From Arion vulgaris (Eukaryota; Mollusca; Gastropoda; Stylommatophora; Arionidae): a stretch of DNA of 64,000 bases. Under the pieces are notes generated by a model that was not told the origin of the DNA, searched no databases, and saw nothing but the letters and a program-made list of their open reading frames with translations. The number at the start of each line of letters is the position of its first letter. Positions within the stretch are counted from its first letter, which is position 1. Location of the stretch: contig CM036753.1 of the NCBI GenBank assembly GCA_020796225.1, forward strand, positions 2,294,001-2,358,000. Direction: 5' to 3'. The position numbers and the translations under genes were made by a program. Below are positions 42,001-54,000 of this stretch, piece by piece.

Positions 42001-45000
42001 TATGTCTTGACTGGTAGTCTGATATGATGGCAGCCAAGACTATTGGGGTTTTAGATAGTCACCCTTAACAAATCAACATTGTGACTCCATTCACCAATTC
42101 AGTTATCAGTTATATGAGGACTATCATCATAGCACTCCAGACATGTCCATAGGTGCTCTGATACCCGCCTCAGCAAATCCAGCAGCATCCAGCGACCCAA
42201 CACGCCAGTTCGATGATTAATCAATCTCTTTGCATATTTAGTATGTCGTTCTTTTGGGCTGCACCAATATTGACACCCATCTCTTTCAATATGGTCAGCG
42301 AGTGGGATCACAGCCCTGAAACTCCTCTGTTCGGAAAGACTCTCTCAATGCGTGAAGAATATCACTTCGATCCATGGCAGCCCCCTCTGATATTGTAGCC
42401 AAGCCAGCCAATCTATCAGCTCGTTCATTACCCCTAACTACCACATTAGGAGAACTGGATAAGGTGCAAAACCAGGCGCTTCGTGTCATCACAGGAGCAA
42501 AATGAAATCAACACCAATAGTGAAGATGGAAAGAGTGGGGGAATACAAGCACTGAGAGAAAGCAGAGACACAAAAGTGATGACGCAGGCAGAAAAGTTTC
42601 TGAGTATGCCAAGCCACCCAATGGAAAACAGATTCCAAAATCTAGCATTGGGGCGGCTGAAAAGAAGCAGCTTTATTCACCAGGCCAAAAGACTGAATAG
42701 GCAAACCTCAGACCTACCAAAAGTTGGCATTCCCTAAAGTCTGTGCCAGAGCAAACCCCTTGGAGAGAGGAGACTGAACCAGAAGTATGTATCCAGACAG
42801 AAGTGAAAGGAATATTCGACAAGAATGAGCAGAACAGCATACAACGCAAGACAGTCACTCTCAGTTTACTTGATGAAGAATACCCACATGACCTCTGGGT
42901 CCGGGTATACACGGATGGGTCAGCAGAAAATGCAGTGAAGAATGGAGGAGCAGGAGTGTACATAGAATACCCAAACAACACTACAGATGCGATTAAAGTA
43001 CCTTTTTTTTTTTTTTTTTTTCTCTTTTGTCCGCTTTCAACTCAGACGAAGTTTCATCTCTGAAACTGATTTTTGCGTGAAAATCCGTTTTTCCAATTTC
43101 TTACAATGGCAGCAGTGCACATTGTAAATTACTTTACACTGGCAGCCGTGTGAACCAATATGTATCAGACAAATGAAAGGAATTCTCGACAAAGGCAGAA
43201 CCCGACTTCAGAGAGTACTCAGTTATCGTCTGATGAAGACCAGTGACCTCTGATCAATGCCGGACAGTAGGTCGAAATCCGAGTAAATGAGGGCAAGTAC
43301 AGCGATACCCATCAACTACTACAGATCCGATTAAAGTACCAACGGGAAATTCTGTCACAACTATGATGCAGAAATTCAGGCAATCAAGGTGGCAACTGAA
43401 AAACTGTTGAATACCAGACCCGATCCTCAACCTGTTGTATTTTTGACTGATGCAAAATCAGCACTCCAAGCACTTCAGTCCAGAAAATTGCCAGGTCTAC
43501 AGACCCTACTGTCTAAATTGTCCAAGCATCGCAGGGTCGTCTTGCAGTGGATACCCTCTCACTGTGGAATACCAGGAAATGAAACAGCAGACCGATTGGC
43601 CAAGGAAGATTGGCAAGGAAAACCATGCAAAAGATGGAGCGAAGGCATCAAGAACAGCCTTACGAAAATGAATATCAGCTTACAAAATGCCTTAAAACAA
43701 GCACACACAAGATCACTACGTCCCCCCAACTTCTATAAAGAAGTAAATGGTGGAAGAGAAGAAGCAGTCCATGGGATTCTCATCATTCTTCTGTAAAACC
43801 ACATCTCTGTGGCCCTCAGAGATTTTTCGATCTGCATGTTCATTGTCCATGACTCGCATCCATATAATATATATGGCCTTTTCGTTTTACAGATGGTCAA
43901 TTGGCAAGTGTTTGACTGTGACAACTTCTGAGAGCAGCCGGATGTGCCAGTTACCTACCACCAAAAGAAAAGGATGATTAAATCAATGAGAAAGCCACAA
44001 ATACCAACACAAGACGATTACTATAATATGAGCAGATTGGAACAAGTTGTTATTCTGCGCCTTAGAACAGGACACAATCGGCTCCGCAGCCACATGTATA
44101 CAAATTTCAAGATTAGCAATTCAGCCATGTGTACATGTGGACAGGCAAACCAGACTGAAGAGCACATACTTCAAGACTGCCCGAATATGATACACTGAGG
44201 CAAACTCACTGGCCTAACGAAACAACACTCGACAGAAAACTACACGGACCTCTGTGTGAGCTACAAAGACAGTGAAGTTCATACAAGAGACAACATTGAA
44301 TATATAGACATATTTCAAGCGAACGAAAGGGAGGAAGGAAGGATTACCCCTAACTCCTGCGTGCCCAGGGACAAAAATGAAGGTCATTCACCAATTACAT
44401 GCTGACTATCTATAGAGGATAGGCAGAAGTGTGGAAAGAGATGATGTCATCAATGCGGAATGCTCTCATTTATGTGATATTGGTGAGTCTCAGACACTGG
44501 AATGTGTGCAAGAATTAGGAGTTAAGTTAAGTCAGGAGTTAAGTAATCTTCCTAGTAGAGAGAGAAGATATACGAGGTGCATTGAAAAGTAATGCCTCCA
44601 AGTCCATAACTTTGTTAATAGTGTTCGGAGGCAATTGACACCGATATCAGAATAAAGTATATGTAAGTGTGTTTTCAGGACAGTAAGTGTCAAGTGTCTG
44701 GAATGTTGCGCATGCGCACAACATTATCTAAGATGGCGTCATACATGGAAATTCGGTTGAAGCAAAGAGCTGTGATTGAATTCTTGACGGCCAAAGGTTG
44801 TGTTCCCATCGACATGTATCGGAGAATGAGAGCGGTATATGGTGACGCCTGTGTGGATGTGAGTACTGTTAGGAGGTGGGCAAGGACTGTTAAAGGTGAC
44901 AATCCAGCGACGATGACCTTGCATGATCAGGCTCGCAGCGGACGACCAATTCAGCAGTGGATGAACAACACCAAGCTTGCGTGGACGAACTGATTCATGT

Positions 45001-48000
45001 CAATCGCCGCATCAAGCAAAAAGATGTTGCTACAATGCTTGAAATTTCGCTACAATGCTTGAAATTTCGACTGAACGAGTACATACATTATTCATGTATT
45101 GCTAGGGTATAGGAAAGTTTGTGCAAGATGGGTCCCTCGCATGCTGACACCGGAAATGAAACATCGCCGACATCAAACATGTCAGGAACACCTGATGCGA
45201 TATGAACGAGAAGGCTATGACTTTATCTGCCGAATTGTCACTGGCGATGAGTCATGGGTGCATCATTACGACCCTGAATGCTTCTGACGAGGATGTGGCA
45301 GCAGATGTGCGTACCTGGCTTCGTGAAAAAATCATCAGATTTTTTCTTCGCGGATGCAACAACTAGTTCGGACGTTGGCGTGTGTGTGGGAACGTGGAGG
45401 TGACTATGTCGAAAAATAATGACTCTATTGTGTAGTGGACATCTCAAGCTTTCTGAAAATGTATGTTTCATTTGTAAATTATGTATATTAACAAAGTTAT
45501 GAACTTGGAGGCATTACTTTTCAATGCGCCCTCGTACTAATCAACTTCTCATGTGTGCGGTGAGCAAGTGGACTTTGGGAGGACAATGCAAGCATATGGG
45601 AATGTCCAATGTGTCATGACGTCAATCAAATAACATAACATAACATATAGAAATCACATTTAGAATCTCTTCACAAATCACATGATAGTTAATGATGTTC
45701 AGATATATTAAAAACTATTACCAACCTCTCGTCCTTCAACTTCAATGAACTTGCAGTCTGCAAACAAAACAAATAAGTATCATCTCAAACAAAATGAATG
45801 TAATATAATCTAATTGAACAAATACACACAGTTGTTCATGAATGTACATCAACAGAATAATGTACAATAACAAGATGAACATGTGTGTTTTGTCTTTAAA
45901 AGAACACACCTCAACATAACAGAAACTAATAAGAACAAACTGGTTATTGCTGTACTCTTGGTAGGTTACTAACTACCCTAAGGCTTACATCTTTAGTAAT
46001 TATGATTGCTTAATTTACCTTTTTTTGTTTTACACTGATTGAAAAGTTATTAAATTGATGAAACAGTTGAAGCATGCTTAGCACAGGAAATTATGATGGG
46101 TTTTATGTGAGTGTTCCTAACTTTTATGTACAGTTAGTTCTTGACTTTTGGTAATCCAAACTTTTAAGTCATAGATAGCAACAAATAGTGCTGGCTTAGC
46201 ACAGGAAATGATGACACACTTTATAGGTGTTTCAAAAACTATGTTTAGAGTTTGTCTTTGAAGGGCAGTTACTAGTAATGTAACTACTAGTGATGTGTGT
46301 TTCAGTTACTTTCCATCAAATACTCATTACTTAGTACCAGACACTTTGTACTACATACTTAGTATTGCTGGCTATTAACTATAACTCATCATCAGGTGCC
46401 ATGCCAGCTAGTGTAGGCGATCATGGATCTCCACAAATCTCTGTCTTTGGTGTTTGTCATATGCTGATGCTCTATCGTGCCATGAAGTCAGACTATCCAA
46501 AATTTTCTCTCTCTGTCTTATCTACCCTCGATTTTACCGGTTGTCACAATGTGGTTAAGCCTCCTCTCATAAAGCCTAAAGATGACTGCATCTCTTACAT
46601 TGATGATAAGATTTCTTAATGACTCATTCAAGACCTCAACATTAGTCATTTTAGCAGTCCAAGTACTTAGGAGCAATTTTCACAGCAGATGAAAGTATCG
46701 ATAGCGAAACCAGCAATCATTGCACAAAAGCTAACCAGGTACTGGGACAGTTAACACCACTGTTGTCACATAAAGAGATACCGCTAACAACTAAAGCAAA
46801 TCTCATAAGAACGATTTTCTGGCCAACACTAGCAGCTAATGAGCAGAAAATCATAATGACAGAGATGAAGTGTCTTAGAAGAGATACAGGTGTGACAATA
46901 AGAGACAAAATTAGAAATGAAGAAATCAGAAGAAGACTGGATGTGAAACCAGTCAAGCAATTCATAAAAGAACAACAGATTAAATGGTTTGGACACCTGA
47001 CCAGAATGCCCTGGTATGCCTACCACAGAGAGCCACACAGAAAAAGTATAATGAGTACAAAGCAAGAGGAAAACCATGCAAAAGATGGAGCGAAGGCATC
47101 AAGAACAGCCTTACGAAAATGAATATCAGCTTACAAAATGCCTTAAAACAAGCACACACAAGATCACTACGTTCCCCCTCCAACTTATATAAAGAAGTAA
47201 ATGGTGGAAGAGAAGAAGCAGTCCATGGGATTCTCAATATTCTTCTGTAAAACCACATCTCTGTGGCCCTCAGAGATTTTTCGATCTGCATGTTCATTGT
47301 CCATGACTCGCATCCATATAATATATATGGCCTTTTTCGTTTTTACAGATGGTCAATTGGCAAGTGTTTGACTGTGACAACTTCTGAGTTTGCGCTTGTT
47401 TCTCTTCTCTTTCAGCTCATACATAAGTCTCTTTTCAAAAGATTCTGCACCTTTGAATAATGTTGTTTTCCCATATAACATTGTCATCATTTAGTGTTTC
47501 CCATTTGTTGGGACAGATAGAAAACTTGGTGTCTCTTCCTTTCCTCAAGTTCACAGAACAACACTTGTTGTGGTACGTGGTTATTGTTCATTCTTCTCAC
47601 ATGCCCTAGTCATTTTAGTCTTCTACTGTTGAGCATGTCCATGATGGAAGGCAAGTTTGCACGTTGCAGTACTTCAGAGTTGGTTATCTTGTCATACCAC
47701 CTGCTGTTCGTAATCTTGCGATGACATTGAAGGTGAAAGATGTTAAGTCTCCTCATGTGCCTTAAGTAGGCTGTCCATGTTTCTGTAACTAGTTACGTGA
47801 ATTTCAGTTACTTTTAAGTAATTGTAACTTTTTGAACAAATATTTGCTAATTGGTACTCGTTATTTAATCATTTTGTTGCCCGCCTGCCCAGCGTGTTCG
47901 TAGCATGTTGAACTGCGGGTGACAAGTACTCTGTGAGTGCGGGTTCAATTCCACGGACTGGTAGAAAAGCCACAGGTTCTCCAGATTTACGGTGTGCGTG

Positions 48001-51000
48001 GCACCGAACCGAAGGGTTACTATATCCATGGCACCGAGTCGAAGAGTGGAAAAGCTCAAGTGCTTCTGGATCCAAAAAAAAAAATTCATTTTGTTAGTCT
48101 GTGTTGACCATTTGTAATAATACTCAATGAATTATTTCTAAAACAATTAAAAAGTAATAGAGTAATAATAGAGTTAATAGCAAATATATATCGCCCGAGT
48201 GGGTTACCAGGGCCCAAATTTGGGGTGTAAAGAATAGAACCACTGTTACCTGCCATGCATGTCGTAAGAGGCGACTAAGGAGGTTTGGCTGAAATCGGAT
48301 GCATGTGTCCTAAACGTGTAGAAGTCTATGCGTTTAGGGGCCCACCAAACCAATGTGCAACGTATACACGTTCTTGGCAAAGATCAAACATATCACAAAA
48401 GTGATTAAAATTGGTCGTAAAGAACGAACGCAAAGAAGAAGAAGAATGAGATGAATTGTTCACCGATTCATCAACAAAGCTAACACTAATACTGCAGAAC
48501 AGCTCACATGACAGCTTGAATTATGCAATAAATTGTTAATTTTTGTTGAAACATAATAGACCAGCATTTATTATTACTTTCGTGCGCGCGTGTGTGTGTG
48601 TGATATAGAGAGAGAGATATTAACACATAGAAAATGTGACACACACAGGAGGGGGGGGCGCGGCAGTTTACGACATAGAGAAAGTGAGTGATAAGAAACA
48701 AAGTGAGAGAGAGTGTGTGTGTGACACAGTTTGTGACAGAAAGTCTGTGATGGAGAATGAGTTTATGACAGAGAGAGTGAGAGACAGACAGCCATAGAGA
48801 CAGAAAGCCAGAGAGACAGAAAGTCAGAGAGACAGAAAGTCATAGAGACAGAAAGCCAGAGAGACAGAAAGAGAGAGAGACAGAAAAGAACATGACCCAG
48901 AGCGATAGAAATAATGGCTATATAAGCCGAAGCAGTATATAAATATCGATATATGAGAAGATTTATTTCCAAGTCATGTTGAACTGTGTGTTTCCATATC
49001 CTTAGCTGCTACCTGTATTGCTGTCATCATGCATAGCTGCTGCTAATGAGAAGGGCAGTATGATTCATATCTGTATGAGGTAACGAGAGGCAGATATTAA
49101 TGTCATCAGTCAGACGATGTTATCAGAGTAACAGTACAGGCCAGCACGACGACGACGACAGTACGGGAAGGATTGCTATGTGAGTGATGATGGCAGTGTG
49201 AGAGATTGCGTGAGGAGTGAGCATGTTTAAACAAGATGAAGTGTGAAACTGTACTAAGAATATGTCGGCAATAAGTCAGTATATGTGAACACTCTCTACA
49301 TGTCTCTCTCTCACACTTTAGACATGTTTTTATTTATTATTTTTTTAGATCCAGAAGCACTTGAGTTTTCAGCTCTTCAGCTCGGTGTCATGGACATCGT
49401 AACCCTTCGGTTCGGTGCCACGAACATCGTAAATCTGGAGAACCTGTGGCTTTTCTGTCAGCCCGCGGAATTGAATCGCACTCACAGGAGGTTTGTCACC
49501 CGTCGTCCTACGCGCTACGAACACGCTGGACAGACGTGCCCCTTTAGACATTAATTTCCCATGTTGATGAACACTGTTAGAGACTGATGGTATAACATTA
49601 TTCCTATACTTTGTCTGATCGCGAAATAATGACCGGGGATTGGGGTGTGGGGGGTGGGGAAGAGGTTGTGTGTGTGTGTGCGCGTGTATGTGTGCAAGAA
49701 CAGAGAGAAATCAAGAACAGCTGAAATGATTGACAGGGACAGAACAATAATAATTAACTGGACATGACTGAATGATTTATAGAACCATTGTCATTGCACT
49801 TCGGTGACTAACTACCTGTGCCTGGATCTTTCTTACTCAGCGGCAGTGCTCGAACTCCGTAGCACCGGCGAGGGTCCGCGATGTAATTTAGAAGATGAAA
49901 ATATTTTGGTAGGTATTTTTTTTTACATCTGGAGAGTCCATGACAATCATTAATTGGACATGCGGGCAATCACGTGACAATCACGTCTAGGGCAGTCAGT
50001 GACAATCATGCCTTGTGCAGCCAGTGACAATCATGTCTGGCAGTCAGTGACAATCAGTAGCCATGTCAGTCTAGCAGCCAGTGACAATCACGTTTAGGGC
50101 AGCTAGTGACAATCACGTTTAGGGCAGCCAGTGACAATCACGTCTAGGGCAGCCAGTGACAATCACGTTTAGGGCAGCCAGTGACAATCACGTTTAGGGC
50201 AGCCAGTGACAATCACGTTTAGGGCAGCTAGTGACAATCACGTTTAGGCAGCCAGTGACAATCGTTGGCAGCTAGTGACAATCATGCCTTGTGCAGTCAG
50301 TGACAATCACGTTTAGGGCAGTAGTGACAATCATGCCTTGTGCAGTCAGTGACAATCGCGTCTAGGGCAGTCAGTGACAATTATGTCTTGAGCAGCCAGT
50401 GACAATCACGTCTAGGGCAGTCAGTGACAATCATGCCTAGTGAGACTACACAATCAGGGATACAGTAATGTGATCGAAGACGGAAGGCAAACCCGGTAAA
50501 AAAATATACTGTGCTGAAAACGACAGCGTCCATCCGAACTGCAAACTGCGATGAAAAATGAAAGTGCAAACCATACAGGGATTGAAATGTCTGCCACTCC
50601 ACTTTTATAGACATAAGGAAGCAGGAGGCTAATTTCTTTCCTCAATTGTTAAATGTCTATTGGCTTTCTCCAGATGGATGATGGAATTGCTTGTCCCCTC
50701 CTGCCGTTAAGCTTGGGGGCTGGAGCTTTAATTTGCGTTCCAGGGTCAGATGAGTTGCCCTTTTTGTGTTATATCCGTGTTTATTTAATATAGCCTTCAT
50801 ATTGTCTATCCATCTTTTCTTGGTCTTCCCTTGGCTCTAGTACCTGATCTCTTTTATTGTATGCTGTTATTGGTGGTTGGTTGTATTCCATTCTCATTAA
50901 ATGTCCAAACCATTGCATTTGTTGTCTTTCAATGTATTCGGTGTATGAAGTTATGCCCACTCTGCTTCTGATATCTTTCAATGTATTCGGTGTATGAAGT

Positions 51001-54000
51001 TATGCCCACTCTGCTTCTGATGTCTTTCAATGTATTCGGTGCATGAAGTTATGCCCACTCTGCTTCTGATATCTTTCAATGTATTCGGTGTATGAAGTTA
51101 TGCCCACTCTACTTCTGATATCTTTCAATGTATTCGGTGCATGAAGTTATGCCCCTTACTTCTGATATCTTTCAATGTATTCGGTGTATGAGTTATCCCC
51201 CTCTACTTCTGATATCTTTCAATGTATTCGGTGCATGAAGTTATGCCCACTCTGCTTCTGATGTCCTTCAATGTATTCGTGTAAGTTATGCCCTCTACTT
51301 CTGATATCTTTCAATGTATTCGGTGCATGAAATTATGCCCACTCTGCTTCTGATATCTTTCAATGTATTCGGTGTATGAAGTTATGCCCACTCTACTTCT
51401 GATATCTTTCAATGTATTCGGTGCATGAAGTTATGTCACTCTGCTTCTGATATCTTTCAATGTATTCAGTGCATAGATTATCCACTCTGCTTCTGATGTC
51501 CTTCAATGTATTCGGTGTATGAGTTATCCACTCTGCTTCTGATATCTTTCAGTATTCGGTACGAAGTTATCACTTGCTTCTGATGTCACATTTCGTAGTC
51601 TATCTTTGCTAAAACATCATAAATCTATAGAAGAAAAACAGGAATAGCAGTCGGTGGACAAAATATAAACAACCTAAGGTACTGATGACACAATTCTATG
51701 CTACAAATGAACAAGATCTACACGACTTGATAGACATACTAGTGAGAAAGTGAAAAGAAAGGATTAAGCATGAATATAAAGAAAACAGAAGTTATGGTTG
51801 TCTCCAAGAAACAGGAAACACCACAATGTAATATCAAAATAAATAACACAACATTGAAACAAGTCCATCGATTCAAGTATCTAGGAACATTCTTAACACC
51901 AGATGGAAGATGTACAACAGAGATTAGGAGTAGAATAGCTCAAACGAAAGCAGCTTTTATGAAAATGAAGAACACACTATTCGTGAACTTACTACCAATG
52001 ACACTGCGAAAACGAGTACTCAAATGCTATATTGAACCAATTCTTATGTGTGGCAGCGAATCATGGACACTGAACAAACAATCAATACGATCATTGGAAG
52101 CCACAGAGATGTGGTTTTACAGAAGAATGTTGAGAATTCCATGGACAGCAAAGAAAACAAACGTGGAGGTTTTAAAACAGGTCTGCACAGAAAGAAACCT
52201 TATCAAAAGAATAAGAATCCGACAATCAAGGTTCTTCGGGCATATAATGCGAAGAGAAGGTTTAGAACGTTTGGTGACTACAGGTAAAATTCAGGGAAGG
52301 AGAGATCGTGGAAGACAGAGGAGAAGATGTTGGATGGCCTGACATCATGGTTCGACAAAATATCGACGTCAGAACTAATTACATGCACCAAGCAAAGAGA
52401 GTTGTGGAGAGACATGATCGCCTACGCCGGCAGCATGGCACTTGATTGATTGATCTTTCCTAAGTGACCCCTACTACCTTCATTACTTGTTCAATGTGGA
52501 GTAAGGTAAATGTTATAACATGTGTATTGTTTCTACAAATGCCAACAAAACATATCATCTGTCAATTGACTGTTCATTGAGACGATTCATCATTGCTGAC
52601 AAACACAAAACCTAGAGATGTTATGTGTAAACATGATATGAAACCAGATTTCAAACAATAAATTTACCAACAAAATATCCAGAAACAGCGGTCAACTGTT
52701 TGACGAGCGAGTGAACACTTGGTGGTAAAACCATGAGCGTACAGCAGCCAGCATAGTGACAGTAAAAATTAATTGTCTATTTCAAGCGTACATACTGTAC
52801 ACGTTTATATAAACATTTGTACATTATCGAGTGCCATATTACTGTTAGCGTTATCATATGGGTAGATATGCAAAGAAAAACAGACAACTTGTCATCTATA
52901 GCATCAAAAGTTGGAGTGCAGATGAGCTATGATAAGACAAATATAATGAAGACACCTATGACAAGTAATACAGATATCACACTGGAATCTAAAATGATAA
53001 AAATAGCAGAGCAGTTCACCTATTTAGGTAGCAGTTTTGTTTGCAAAGGAAATGTTAAAAAAGACATTATGATACGAATTGGCAAAGCAACATCAGCTTT
53101 TAAAAGTCTAAATAAAATATGGAACTGCAAGTTATATAGTATTAAAACTAAATTACGAATTTTCAATTCAAATGTTGTATCAATCCTAACATATGCTAGC
53201 GAGAGTTGGAAAATGACTAAAGATATAGAAAGTAAGTTGAATGCATTTGAAAATAGATGTCTGCGAAAAATAATGGATATAAAATGTGACGAATTCAGGA
53301 GAAGTGATGAAATCAGAGATATGTCTGGTCAACCACTAGTAACAACTGTTATAAGGAAACGATGGAGATATGCTGGACACACACTGAGAAGAAATGATCA
53401 AAGAATATCAAAGCAGGCATTGAAGTGGAATGCAAAGGTTTCAAGAAAGAGAGGACGACCTAAGGAGACACTGAAACGAACTTGCTGAGAGAGGCAAGAA
53501 ATATCGGTCTCAGTTCCATGGATGAGATTGAGCGAGTTTCCCAGGAAAGAGCGGTATGGAAAAATTGCTTGCAGGCCCTATGTAACATATAAGGGTAAGA
53601 GAGGAATTATTATTATTATTTATCATATGGGTGTGAAGCATGGACATGTAACAAGGCAGTAGTAAAATGTATTTGTGCTTTTGAATATAAGTGTTACAGA
53701 AGAGTCATAGGTGTATATCATGGACAGAGAAGAGAACAAATAGATCTATCCCTAGAGAGAGCTCAAAAATCACAGAAAACTGGCTGATGCTACAAATAAG
53801 AAAGAGAAAATGGAAGTATTTTGAACATATCAAGAGACACTGTTGAAGAATACCATTGTGGAAGGATGAATCCCAGAAAAGATGAGATGAGAAATACCAC
53901 GAAGAAGATGGATTCAGAATATAACTGATGATTTGAGCATGACGCCTGAGAGGTGGAACATCTGGCTTATGATAAAAATTTCGAAGGACTGTTGGAGTGG

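Larger units (their letters stand above)
42450..44260 (+). pseudogene. non-LTR retrotransposon fragment: RT end and RNase H (group B), with two insertions
   Basis: Begins [15 protein letters not shown], the end of a reverse transcriptase, then [20 protein letters not shown]. RNase H starts at 42880 with [20 protein letters not shown] and is cut by a family 2 SINE at 43003-43317. It resumes with [41 protein letters not shown] and is cut again at about 43610 by a composite block. It resumes at 43933 with [31 protein letters not shown] and [18 protein letters not shown]. Domain order matches 28110-29240. Confidence 0.9.

Noticed and set aside
23095..49541. Functional tRNA genes at the tRNA-like SINE heads
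   Set aside because: Boxes A and B can be seen, but the acceptor stem and anticodon arm do not pair properly, and each head continues into a SINE body present in several copies.
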